Origin: Deltaproteobacteria bacterium
Lineage (GTDB): Bacteria; Desulfobacterota; Syntrophia; Syntrophales; UBA5619
DNA length: 32,594 nt
Reading direction: 5' to 3'
Assembly (NCBI GenBank): GCA_021817825.1
Contig: JAKAFS010000042.1
Location: 1 to 32,594 of the forward strand
Shown: in pieces, positions 25,316 to 32,594 of the stretch
How the letters are laid out: every line of letters begins with the position of its first letter
Position numbering within the stretch: position 1 is the first letter of the stretch
Translations under genes and position numbers: made by a program
The notes under the pieces: generated by a model
Databases searched by the model: none
Told to the model about the DNA's origin: nothing
What the model saw: only the letters and a program-made list of their open reading frames with translations

Positions 25316-26089
25316 TCAGTCGTCCTTCCTCTTTTCCTCGTGTCGGCCGAGCACCCGGTGGGGAACCCCGTGGGCAACGAGATCCACCGGACAGTGGTAA
25401 GCCGCATCGAGCATTTCCCGGGTGATTTCTCCGGAGTCGTGATGATAGAGATCCCCGTTGACACAGGCCACGGATTTCACGTGGCTGGAAAGGATCATCA
25501 GGTCATGGCTGACCGCCACGATGGTGACGGTCCGGTTCAACGCCTGGAGCGCCTCATGGAATTCGCCGCGGCTCTGGGCATCGATGCTGGCCATGGCCTC
25601 GTCCAAAAAGAGGATCTCGGGGGCTGAAACCAGCGCCCGGGCGATGAAGACGCGCTGTAGCTGGCCGCCGGAAAGTTCGCCGATCCGTCGGTCCCGATAG
25701 TCCCAGACCCGCATCTGCTCCATCGCTTCCTGGGCGGCGCGCCGATCTTCCCGGCTATGGCGGGACCAGCCCCGGCTGGCCCGCAGACGTCCCATGAGGA
25801 CCACAGCGAGGACGGAAACCGGGAAATCCTTGTTGATATGGACGTTCTGCGGCACGTAACCGATGCGCTGCGACACCCGGCGCGGCGGTTCGCCAAAAAC
25901 GGCGACCGATCCCCGCCTGGGGGTGTAAAGGCCGAGCATCAGCTTCAGCAATGTCGTTTTTCCCCCGCCGTTGGGACCGATGACGATCAGGAAATCCCCC
26001 CGCGGCACCGTCAAATTGACCCCCGAGAGCACCGGCTGGCCGTTGAAGGAAAACCACAGATCACGCACTTCGATGACCGGTTCCGTCAT
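25316..26089 (-). CDS. znuC: Zinc ABC transporter ATPase
   Basis: 257 residues from ATG 26089 (AAAGGA upstream, 10 bases after the znuA stop). Walker A is GPNGGGKT (38-45), the signature is LSGGQLQRV, Walker B is ILFLDEA, and the switch His is in VAVSHD. A C-terminal tail of about 50 residues is rich in His and Cys (LYHHDSG, DAAYHCPVDLVAHGVPHRVLG), as in several ZnuC-type ATPases, and might bind metal to tune transport. Operon with znuA, znuB and zur. Confidence 0.9.
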   Translation of the reverse strand: MTEPVIEVRDLWFSFNGQPVLSGVNLTVPRGDFLIVIGPNGGGKTTLLKLMLGLYTPRRGSVAVFGEPPRRVSQRIGYVPQNVHINKDFPVSVLAVVLMGRLRASRGWSRHSREDRRAAQEAMEQMRVWDYRDRRIGELSGGQLQRVFIARALVSAPEILFLDEAMASIDAQSRGEFHEALQALNRTVTIVAVSHDLMILSSHVKSVACVNGDLYHHDSGEITREMLDAAYHCPVDLVAHGVPHRVLGRHEEKRKDD

Positions 26090-26099
26090 GATCGTCCTT

Positions 26100-26996
26100 T
26101 CATCGCGCCGCCGCTCCGAACTTCCGGCCCACATCGCGCAGATTGGCAGCCCAGTCTTCCGCCATCGGATCGGCGACCACCACCTGCCCGCCGATCTCCC
26201 GGGCCAGCAGCTCGGCGCTCTTGGCGGAGAACTGCGGCTGGACGAAAATAACGGCGATGCGGCGCTCCCGGGCTTGCCGAATGAGCTTTTGGAGTTGCGC
26301 CGCCTTGGGCTCTTTTCCCCCGCTTTCGATGGGAATCTGCCTCAGTCCATAGGCCGCGGCGAAATATCCCCAGGAGGGGTGAAAAACCATGAACTGCTCC
26401 CCTTTCCGGCCGGCGAACAGCGCCTTGAGTTCGGCGTCCAGCGCGTCGATCTCCTGCAAAAAGGAGGCGCAACGGGCCTCATAATCCGCTCGGTGCAGAG
26501 GATCCGCGACGCTCAGGCCGTCGCGGATCTTTTCGGCCTGGCGCTTCGCCAGGGGCGGTGCAAGCCAGATATGGGGATCCGGTGCGCCCGCGTCATGACT
26601 GTGGACTTGCGATGCCGGCCGCGCCGCCTTTTCCCGCGGGTCCTCTCCGCCGGCGGCCAGCTTGGCGATTCCCTCGTCGGTACGGACGATGCGCAAGCGG
26701 GGATTGGCGGCGGCGATTTTTTTCAGCCAGGCCTTCTCGAATTCGACGCCGATCGCAAAATAGACGGCGCTTTGGGCAAGCGCGGCCATCTGTCGCGGCT
26801 TGGGTTCGAACTGGTGCGGATCGGCGCCGGGGGGAACCAGAACGGAGACGGTCACGAGCTCGCCGCCGATCTTCTGGACAAAATACTTCTGGGGGGCAAT
26901 GCTGACAAACGCCTTCACCGCGGCGGCTTCCGCCGTCAACGTCGTCGCCAACAGCAGAATCCCCACACCAACCGCTTGCCGCCACCGTTTTCCCAT
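26100..26996 (-). CDS. znuA: Zinc-binding periplasmic protein of ABC transporter
   Basis: 298 residues from ATG 26996 (GAGGGG upstream); an earlier ATG at 27116 gives an N-terminus without a signal and lies upstream of the inferred transcription start. A signal peptide (about 1-25, VGVGILLLATTLTAEAAA) is present. The cluster A-I metal site is clear: His61 (GADPHQFEP), His142 (PDPHIWLAP), His206 (VFHPSWGYF) and probably Asp276 (VVADPMAEDW). The mobile loop before His142 is short and holds only HSHD, rather than the long His-rich loop of E. coli ZnuA. That makes Mn/Fe binding a minor alternative; the linked Zur favours zinc. First gene of the operon. Confidence 0.87.
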   Translation of the reverse strand: MGKRWRQAVGVGILLLATTLTAEAAAVKAFVSIAPQKYFVQKIGGELVTVSVLVPPGADPHQFEPKPRQMAALAQSAVYFAIGVEFEKAWLKKIAAANPRLRIVRTDEGIAKLAAGGEDPREKAARPASQVHSHDAGAPDPHIWLAPPLAKRQAEKIRDGLSVADPLHRADYEARCASFLQEIDALDAELKALFAGRKGEQFMVFHPSWGYFAAAYGLRQIPIESGGKEPKAAQLQKLIRQARERRIAVIFVQPQFSAKSAELLAREIGGQVVVADPMAEDWAANLRDVGRKFGAAAR

Positions 26997-27100
26997 CTCG
27001 CAACCCCTCTTCCGCTTATCGCCTTTTTCGTGCAACACCGTATCATCGGCTTTTGTCTTTGCGCCTCCGGTTACGGCAAGAAATGGCGATCGTTTCCCTG

Positions 27101-27133
27101 TGCAATCTAGTTGCATCGGAAAATCCTTGTCAA
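27101..27133 (-). promoter_or_regulatory. znu promoter overlapped by operator-like palindrome
   Basis: On the minus strand TTGACA (27133-27128), 18 bp, then TAGATT (27109-27104). TGCAA-N5-TTGCA (27101-27115) is a palindrome sitting over the -10, as expected for repression by the operon's own Fur-family protein. Its half-sites are not the E. coli Zur box, so binding by Zur is inference. Confidence 0.6.
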
Positions 27134-27149
27134 GGGTTATTTTTTACGG

Positions 27150-28343
27150 TCAATGGCGCCGCATCAACTGCCGGACCGCCTTCTCCAGGCCGTCGAGGGT
27201 CAGCTCGTACATGGGGAAAATACGTCCGATCGCCCCCAGGGTCCAGGAGTCCGCCCACTGCCCCTCGGGACGGGGATTGAGCCAGACGGCATGCCGGAAG
27301 GTGCGGGCGAGGGTTCGCAGCCGCTCGACGCTGCTGACGCTTTCCCGGGAGCCGAAATAGATGGCGCCGTTTCCCTCGTTGAGTTCGTAGGGGGACATGG
27401 TCGCATCGCCGACGAAAATGAGGCGGGTCTCGGGGTCCCGGCGGGCCAGTTCCTCGATCCTTTCGGCCCTTCGGTGGCGCTGGGGATCGAGCCAGACCTG
27501 ACTGTAAATCGTGTTGTGAAAATAGTAGATCCGGAGATCCTTGAACTGGGAACGAGCATAACTGAAGAGGGTCTGGACCCTCTCGATGTAGGGGTCCATC
27601 GACCAGCCGCCGTTGTCGATCAGAAGGATCACCTTGAGGCGGTCCGTTAAACGGCGGTCGAAGACGATCGCGATCTCGCCGCCATTTTTGAGCGTCGCGG
27701 CGATGGTCTTTTCCACATTGACGATGTCCCGCGGCCCCTGATGAGTCATCTGCCGCAGCCTTTTCAGGGCTTCGCCCATCTGGACCTCGGTCAGGGGGCC
27801 CTCCTGGCTGTAGTCGCGGTAACGCCTCTCCATGGCCACCTTGACGGCGGATCGGTTCCGCGATGCACCGCCGACCCGCATCCCGCCGGGATGGACTCCC
27901 GAGTGGCCGACCGGAGAGGTCCCCCCCGTGCCGATCCAGCGATTGCCGCCGTGATGCTCCTCTTTTTGCTCCCGGAGACGGTCGAGAAAATACTGGACCA
28001 GTTCCTCGGGCGTATAGCGGCTGAGCTTCTTTTCGTCGATACCCAGAAGCTGCGCCAGTTCCCGAGGGTTCTTCAGCCATTCTTCCAAAAGGAGACGGAC
28101 CGCTTCACTCAGCTCGGCATCCTCCAGCGTTTCGGAAGTCTTCCCCCGGAAGTACTGGGCGAAGACTTGATCATAGATGTCGAAATAGCGTTCGCTCTTG
28201 ACGAGGATGGCGCGGGCGGAGGTGTAAAAGGCATCCAGGGAGCCGATCGCGCCCAGGGCCAGGGCCTTCTGGAGACGCAAAAAAGAGGTGGGGGTCACGG
28301 GGATCCCCCGTTCGCGGAGGCGGTAGAAAAACGGTACAAACAA
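27150..28343 (-). CDS. VWA-domain protein, partner of MoxR ATPase
   Basis: 397 residues. The start is TTG at 28343: GAGGAG lies 8 bases upstream and an in-frame stop is five codons upstream, so no earlier start is possible. The N-terminal helical region (1-125) is followed by a Gly/His-rich linker (131-160, GTGGTSPVGHSGVHPGG) and a VWA domain (about 235-395). The metal-ion site reads D243-N-G-G-W-S248, one residue longer than the usual DxSxS and with Gly for the first Ser. A second acidic site is Asp313 (FVGDATMSP). MoxR-VWA pairs act as ATP-driven chaperones that insert metals or assemble enzymes (CoxD/CoxE for CO dehydrogenase, for example). The client is not evident; the nearest large metalloenzyme is fdnGHI, 8 kb away. 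Confidence 0.82.
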   Translation of the reverse strand: MFVPFFYRLRERGIPVTPTSFLRLQKALALGAIGSLDAFYTSARAILVKSERYFDIYDQVFAQYFRGKTSETLEDAELSEAVRLLLEEWLKNPRELAQLLGIDEKKLSRYTPEELVQYFLDRLREQKEEHHGGNRWIGTGGTSPVGHSGVHPGGMRVGGASRNRSAVKVAMERRYRDYSQEGPLTEVQMGEALKRLRQMTHQGPRDIVNVEKTIAATLKNGGEIAIVFDRRLTDRLKVILLIDNGGWSMDPYIERVQTLFSYARSQFKDLRIYYFHNTIYSQVWLDPQRHRRAERIEELARRDPETRLIFVGDATMSPYELNEGNGAIYFGSRESVSSVERLRTLARTFRHAVWLNPRPEGQWADSWTLGAIGRIFPMYELTLDGLEKAVRQLMRRH

Positions 28344-28377
28344 AGCTCGAACTCCTCAAAAGTACGCGGAAGCGTTC

Positions 28378-28503
28378 ACAGGCGGTGCAAAAGCGCCCGG
28401 GTGCAAGGCCCCCGAAATCCTGAGCCGTGAGGCGTACTTTCTCGTACGTTGGACGGCGAGGGAGGAGGAAAACGCAGCAGGCGGATGCGTTTCAACCGCC
28501 TGT
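28378..28503. repeat. Dispersed intergenic repeat, copy 2
   Basis: A 126-base diverged relative of the 3898-4074 element. It has terminal arms AGGCGGT (28380-28386) and ACCGCCT (28495-28501), and a core with 'GAGCCGTGAGGCGTACTTT' (28422-28440), 'CGTACG' (28443-28448) and 'AACGCAGCAGGCGG' (28471-28484). It fills the gap between moxR and the VWA gene, its last base touching the moxR stop. The terminal arms differ from copy 1 by paired changes that keep them complementary. Confidence 0.72.
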
Positions 28504-29354
28504 CAGTAGCGGCTGCCGGCCGCCTGCTGGATCGCCAGATTCAGATCGCCGCTCTTTTTGAAGAGCACGCCGAGGTAGGGGAGTTTCTTTTTCTCCAGCA
28601 CCTTGGGGTCGAAATCGGGATCGGAGGTCAGCGCCCGGACCCAGTTGATCAGTTCCCGCGTGGCAGGTTTCTTCTCGATCCCCCGGAATTCCCGGATCCG
28701 GTAGAAGCACTCGAGACAGCCCCCGATCAGCGCCTCCGAAAGGTTCGGGAAATGGACGCCAAGAATCGACCGCATCATCTCCGGATCGGGAAAGGCGATA
28801 TGGTGAAAATTGCAGCGGCCCAAAAAGGGATCGGAAAGATCTTTCTTGGCGTTCGAGGTGATGATGATCACCGGGCGGTGGTTCGCCCGGACGGTCCGGT
28901 CGATCTCGATGATGTCGAACTGCATCTGGTCCAGAACGTCGAGCATGTCGTCCTGAAAATCCGTGTCCGCCTTGTCGATCTCGTCGATCAAGAGGACCGT
29001 CCGGCAATCGGAGACGAAGGCCTGGCCGATCTTGCCCATCCGGATATAGGCGGCGATGTCGCTCACATCCCGCTGGGAATCGCCGAAGCGGCTGTCGTTG
29101 AGCCGGGTCAGGGTGTCGTATTGATAAAGGGCGTCCAGAAGCTTCATGCTCGATTTGACGTTCAGGACGATGAGCGGCATCCCCAGACTCTCGGCAATTG
29201 CATGGGCGAGCATGGTTTTCCCCGTCCCCGGCTCGCCCTTCAACAGGAGCGGAATCTCCAGGGCCATGGAGACATTGACGATCTGCGCCAACTCCTCGTC
29301 GAGGATATATTTTGCGGCGCCGTTGAAACAATTTTGCTTCACGATAGGTTTCAT
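28503..29354 (-). CDS. MoxR-type AAA+ ATPase
   Basis: 283 residues. Walker A is GEPGTGKT (40-47), Walker B is TVLLIDEIDKAD, sensor 1 lies in IIITSNAKKDLSDP, and an arginine-finger region is LGRCNFHHI. It is the compact MoxR type, with a C-terminal lid domain (about 205-283). With the downstream VWA protein it forms the usual two-gene chaperone pair, though here 159 bases and a repeat element separate them. Start ATG 29354 is preceded by AAGGGGGAAAG. The client protein is unknown. Confidence 0.9.
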   Translation of the reverse strand: MKPIVKQNCFNGAAKYILDEELAQIVNVSMALEIPLLLKGEPGTGKTMLAHAIAESLGMPLIVLNVKSSMKLLDALYQYDTLTRLNDSRFGDSQRDVSDIAAYIRMGKIGQAFVSDCRTVLLIDEIDKADTDFQDDMLDVLDQMQFDIIEIDRTVRANHRPVIIITSNAKKDLSDPFLGRCNFHHIAFPDPEMMRSILGVHFPNLSEALIGGCLECFYRIREFRGIEKKPATRELINWVRALTSDPDFDPKVLEKKKLPYLGVLFKKSGDLNLAIQQAAGSRY

Positions 29355-29584
29355 CTTTCCCCCTTGAATGGTGCGGACTTTCCTTTAGCGAAATTCCCGC
29401 CAAATTGCCATCCCTTTTTCCCAAAAGACGTAGAGAGGCGGACCGGTGGCTGCGCGGGAAAGACAAGCAGGAACCTTTTTCAAAGAGTGCTTTTTGTGAT
29501 ATGGTACAGACAAGCAGCGTCCGGGAAGCGGCGGAATATCGCGACTCCCTGGCCGCAATTCAAGGCAGGCTTTGCAGAGGTGGA

Positions 29585-30403
29585 ATGACGGCAATCAGTG
29601 AGATCTTCTCTTCCGCAGACCGCACGCGCGGCGAAACGCTGCTCAGGAAGGGGCACGATCGCGGTCTGGGCGAAAAGTCCTTTTCCGCCCTCGTCGTCGC
29701 AGCGGGACGGCACTTTATCGACGCCCCTTATGGAGCGCAAACCCTGGAGCGGGAGGGACCGGAGACGCTCGTCGTGAACCTGCGAGCCTTCGACTGCGTC
29801 ACCTTCGTGGAGGCCGTCATCGTCCTGGCCGGGTTGATCCACTGCGGCGTCATCGACTTTGCCGCCTACCCGAAGGCCCTGGAGAAGATCCGTTATCGCC
29901 GCGGCCGTTGCGACGGCTATCCCTCCCGCCTCCATTATTTCACGGACTGGTTGTACGACAACGGCCGCAAAGGTCTCGTCCGGGACATCACCTTGGCTCT
30001 CGGCGGCGTCCCCTATCCGAAGACCGTCCATGCCCTGACCGACCGGCGCAGCGCCTGTCCGGGACTCGCCCCTGCTGCCGCCTTCCGGCGAATGCGGATT
30101 CTGGAGAGTCTCTGTTCGCGGCGGCTGCGGCACTTCCTTCCGAAGGGGAATTGGGCAACTGCGGCCCCTCTGATCCAGGACGGAGACCTTATCGCCATCA
30201 CGACCGACGAGCCGGGAATCGACGTCTGCCACGTCGGGATCGCCGTCTGCGACCAAGATGCGGTTCGGCTGCTGCACGCCTCGAGCGCCGCAGGACGGGT
30301 CGTCATGACGGAAGGTTCGCTGGCCGATTATCTCGCCGCCAAGCCGTCCCGGACGGGGGTCATCGTCGGCCGCCCGGTGGCGCCTGAAAAACCGGGCAGA
30401 TGA
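29585..30403 (+). CDS. DUF1460 protein, NlpC/P60-like amidase fold
   Basis: 272 residues from ATG 29585 (CAGAGGTGGA upstream); ATGs at 29405 and 29501 give poor N-termini. The DUF1460 family resembles cell-wall amidases/peptidases with a Cys-His pair: Cys71 in FDCVTFVEAVIVL, His216 in CHVGIAV, and LHASSAAGRVVM (His231) near the C-terminus. RGRCDGYPSRLHYFTDWLYDNGRKG (about 107-131) is the conserved middle region. Relatives are usually exported, but no signal peptide is seen with any start, so it may be cytoplasmic (peptidoglycan recycling) or exported in another way. It is divergent from the MoxR gene; a weak extended -10-like TGATATGGT lies at 29497-29505. Confidence 0.82.
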   Translation: MTAISEIFSSADRTRGETLLRKGHDRGLGEKSFSALVVAAGRHFIDAPYGAQTLEREGPETLVVNLRAFDCVTFVEAVIVLAGLIHCGVIDFAAYPKALEKIRYRRGRCDGYPSRLHYFTDWLYDNGRKGLVRDITLALGGVPYPKTVHALTDRRSACPGLAPAAAFRRMRILESLCSRRLRHFLPKGNWATAAPLIQDGDLIAITTDEPGIDVCHVGIAVCDQDAVRLLHASSAAGRVVMTEGSLADYLAAKPSRTGVIVGRPVAPEKPGR

Positions 30404-30492
30404 ACCTGAGCGGGCGCGTCCGAGATAAAAACATCGCGCCTAACTCCAGGAGGGAAGCACGGGCGAGGAAGGCTTTTCATCGTCAGCGCGCC

Positions 30493-31071
30493 TTACGCGC
30501 CAGCCTCTTTCAGGGATGCCGCCAGTTTCTGCAACTCTGCCCGATCCAGGTCCAGACAGACTTTTCCTCCGCCGGGATGGGCAAGGGTGAGTGCGGCGCC
30601 GGTTTCGGTCTTCTCGACCTGCCACCGCGTCCGGGCGGGAAGCTTGACCTCCGCAGCCAGCCAGTCCGCGGCCTTGAACTCCGCGATTTGAATGAGGACG
30701 CCGAAGGCATGGCGCGGATGGATGAAGATCTCCTTCCAGATGCCGCCGGGATACTCGTGGCGGCCGAAGAAGGGAATGCCCTGCGCTTCCAGGTGCGCCA
30801 TGGCCTTGCCGAGATCCGGCGTCTGGAGGGTGATATGGTGGACGCCCCCTTCCCGGTCCTTCAGAAAACCATCCAAAAAGCTGCCTTGTCCGGTGGGCGA
30901 GATGATTTCCAGACGGGACAGATCGCCCAGGGAAAAGAGCTGCCAGAAAAAACGGGTTTGGGAATCCTCCCTCCCGACGCCGGCCACGGCCCCCAGGATT
31001 TCCCGGAAAAAGCGCTCCGCCTGCTTCTGGTCTCTGACCGCGATGGATACATGATCGATGCGGGAAATCAC
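30493..31071 (-). CDS. VOC-family protein, methylmalonyl-CoA epimerase-like
   Basis: 192 residues from GTG 31071 with AGGAGG 7 bases upstream. Residues 1-130 are two beta-alpha-beta-beta-beta VOC modules (DHVSIAVRD, GGVHHITLQTPD, FIHPRHAFGVLIQ) most like methylmalonyl-CoA epimerase. The predicted metal ligands are His7, Glu55 (LEIISP), His79, and Gln128 where epimerases usually have Glu (GVLIEL). A 60-residue C-terminal extension (133-192) is beyond the usual epimerase length. It follows the nucleotidase gene by 42 bases. Because of the Gln and the extension, epimerase activity is possible but not assured; a different lyase/isomerase or binding role is open. Confidence 0.78.
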   Translation of the reverse strand: MISRIDHVSIAVRDQKQAERFFREILGAVAGVGREDSQTRFFWQLFSLGDLSRLEIISPTGQGSFLDGFLKDREGGVHHITLQTPDLGKAMAHLEAQGIPFFGRHEYPGGIWKEIFIHPRHAFGVLIQIAEFKAADWLAAEVKLPARTRWQVEKTETGAALTLAHPGGGKVCLDLDRAELQKLAASLKEAGA

Positions 31072-31113
31072 TGTTCGCCTCCTTTTGGGTACCCGCGGAG
31101 TTGCCGCCGGCCG

Positions 31114-32594
31114 CTATTCCCGGCGCAGGATGCGCCCCTCTTCCTTAGCCGTGATCACCCCGCGCCGCCGGATCGTGTCGACGAGCAGCTCACTTAAAAG
31201 GAGACCGGTCCGGATGTAGGGTTTGTCCTTCAGGACCGTGTAGCTGTCGCCGCCGGTGGCCAGGAAATCGGGGATGGCCACGGTATAGAGGCTTTGGGGT
31301 TGCAGCGGTTGCCGGCCCCCTCCCACCCGCACGTTTTCTACGGAACGGCCGCGCACCTCAAAGGCGATGCCCGAAACCTGAAGAAAGCCGCCGTCGCTAT
31401 CTCCCCGGAAACCGCGGACGGACCGCTGAAGGACCGCGGCAATCTCGGCCCCCGTCAGCTCCATCACCGTCAGCTCATTGGCAAAGGGCGCGGTTTTGAA
31501 GACATCCTCGACCGTCACCGGCCCCTCTTTGATGCTGGTTCGCAGCGAACCGGCATTGATCAGGGCGATCCCGGCGCCCGTATACTCCCGCACGATGTCC
31601 GCCACAAAATTGCCCAGCGCGGTCTCCTCGTAGCGGATCCGTCCCCGCTCACCGTCCAGAAAAGTTTCGGCGCGGCCGATCACCTCCTTGAACCGGCCGC
31701 CCAGCTGTTCCTGATAGCCGGCCACGATGGCAGCAACCTGCGGGTCCGGCGCGATCTTTGAAGTAATGGGGAGATAGGCGTGATCCACCAGAACGGCCTT
31801 TTGAGAGCGGGGATCGATCCGCAGATCGATCCGTCCCAGGTACCGCCCCTTTTCCAGGGCCTGAAAGATCGGAACGGCGCCCATCGATTGGTCGGGCGAC
31901 AACAGGATATGGTCATGGCCGCCGATGATGGCAGCAAGGTCGGGCAGGGCCGCTGCGAGCGCCTGGTCGGTCCGGTGGCGACTGTGGGAGAGAAGCACCA
32001 CCGGCCCCCGGGAGCGGACCCCTTCATAGACCTCCCTTACCGACGGCATCGCGTCGTCGACCTTCAGGGGGGCCACGTTGGCGGCCAGGGTGGTGGTCAG
32101 CAATTCCTCGGTGGTGACGCCGATGATCGTGACGGCCAGGTTATCGGCAAGGGGAATGGTCAGGAAGGACCGGCAAAGGGGCAGGCCGCTCTTTTTCTCC
32201 AGCACATTGGCGCTCAGGAAGGGAAAGGTCGCCCGGGCCTGGAGCTTGCGAAAGTTATCGAGGCCGAAATCGAACTCGTGGTTGCCGACGGTGACCGCAT
32301 CGACGCCCATGGCGTTCAGGCATTCCACATCGGGCTCGCCGCGGAACACTGTGGAAAGAGGGGTTCCCTGTAGGAGATCGCCGGCGACCAGCACCAGGGT
32401 GCGCACCCCTTTACGGCTGTTTTCCGCGCGGATTTCCCGGATCAGGGTAGCCAGACGGGCAATGCCGCCCACTTCCTGCGGCTTCTCTCCGCTCTTGATT
32501 TCAAAGGGCTGTAGATAGCCGTGCAGGTCGTTGAAAAAAAGAACCGTCACAGGAACCGGTACCGGCGACGCGGCCGTGGTCACATGACCGGCGC
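31114..32594 (-). CDS. 5'-nucleotidase/UDP-sugar hydrolase family (5' end cut)
   Basis: The frame is open to the right edge; a GTG at 32583 exists, but the residues before it (AGH) continue the frame, so the true start and signal peptide probably lie outside. The visible 493 residues include a calcineurin-like metallophosphoesterase domain with NDLHG, VAGDLLQGTP, TVGNHEFDFG, LLSHSRHR and GGHDH, and a C-terminal substrate domain with GNFVADIVREYTGAGIALINAG and ATGGDSYTVL. This is the UshA/5'-nucleotidase layout (periplasmic nucleotide salvage, two metal ions). It probably forms an operon with the VOC gene downstream. The exact substrate (nucleotide, UDP-sugar or cyclic nucleotide) cannot be told. 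Confidence 0.88.
   Translation of the reverse strand, partial: AGHVTTAASPVPVPVTVLFFNDLHGYLQPFEIKSGEKPQEVGGIARLATLIREIRAENSRKGVRTLVLVAGDLLQGTPLSTVFRGEPDVECLNAMGVDAVTVGNHEFDFGLDNFRKLQARATFPFLSANVLEKKSGLPLCRSFLTIPLADNLAVTIIGVTTEELLTTTLAANVAPLKVDDAMPSVREVYEGVRSRGPVVLLSHSRHRTDQALAAALPDLAAIIGGHDHILLSPDQSMGAVPIFQALEKGRYLGRIDLRIDPRSQKAVLVDHAYLPITSKIAPDPQVAAIVAGYQEQLGGRFKEVIGRAETFLDGERGRIRYEETALGNFVADIVREYTGAGIALINAGSLRTSIKEGPVTVEDVFKTAPFANELTVMELTGAEIAAVLQRSVRGFRGDSDGGFLQVSGIAFEVRGRSVENVRVGGGRQPLQPQSLYTVAIPDFLATGGDSYTVLKDKPYIRTGLLLSELLVDTIRRRGVITAKEEGRILRRE

Overview
The window is GC-rich and gene-dense. It most likely comes from an anaerobic, motile Desulfobacterota ('Deltaproteobacteria') chromosome near Syntrophus, Geobacter and their relatives. 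The evidence is a decaheme MtrA/MtrB-type electron conduit, a selenocysteine-containing respiratory formate dehydrogenase, isoleucine synthesis through citramalate, a fused AMMECR1/MEMO protein, several c-di-GMP modules, a flagellar gene with a textbook sigma-28 promoter, and two copies of a 'CAGCCTGTTG...'-ended intergenic repeat of a kind I recall from that group. The species assignment is inference.

Layout. 1-3527 (minus): a decaheme cytochrome (MtrA/DmsE type), an outer-membrane beta-barrel (MtrB/PioB type) and a secreted one-heme, calcium-motif protein that runs off the left edge. Together they look like an extracellular electron-transfer conduit. 3528-4104 is a non-coding stretch rich in palindromes plus one repeat copy. 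4105-6867 (minus): a small exported protein with a hairpin over its ribosome binding site, and a BarA-like hybrid histidine kinase. 7262-9136 (plus): a promoter, a structured leader ending in an intrinsic terminator, and citramalate synthase. 9214-11991 (plus): the MEMO-AMMECR1 fusion, a lysine-rich exported protein, and two small conserved proteins (YwbE, YaiI/YqxD). 12033-14751: a ModE-type DNA-binding protein (minus), a Pif1-like helicase with a C-terminal WYL domain, and a PilZ protein. 14823-19379 (minus): fdnGHI, with an in-frame UGA read as selenocysteine. 19802-22681 (plus): an orphan flagellar rod-type protein behind a sigma-28 promoter, and a 7-TM/PAS hybrid kinase. 22724-27133 (minus): an HD-GYP phosphodiesterase, then a zinc-uptake operon znuA-znuC-znuB-zur with an operator-like palindrome over its promoter. 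27150-29354 (minus): a MoxR ATPase and its VWA partner, separated by the second repeat copy. 29585-30403 (plus): a DUF1460 cysteine peptidase-like protein. 30493-32594 (minus): a 5'-nucleotidase (5' end outside the window) and a VOC/epimerase-like protein.

How they fit together. The respiratory genes (formate oxidation at the periplasmic face, the MtrAB conduit) suggest a cell that can pass formate electrons to quinone and perhaps to outside acceptors. The ModE-type regulator sits near the molybdenum/tungsten enzyme. The kinases, PilZ and HD-GYP proteins are signalling parts with no output gene beside them. The points I consider most worth checking are the citramalate synthase leader (a possible undescribed attenuator or riboswitch), the third component of the electron conduit, the sigma-28-driven orphan rod protein, and the repeat family, whose terminal arms change in a compensating way.
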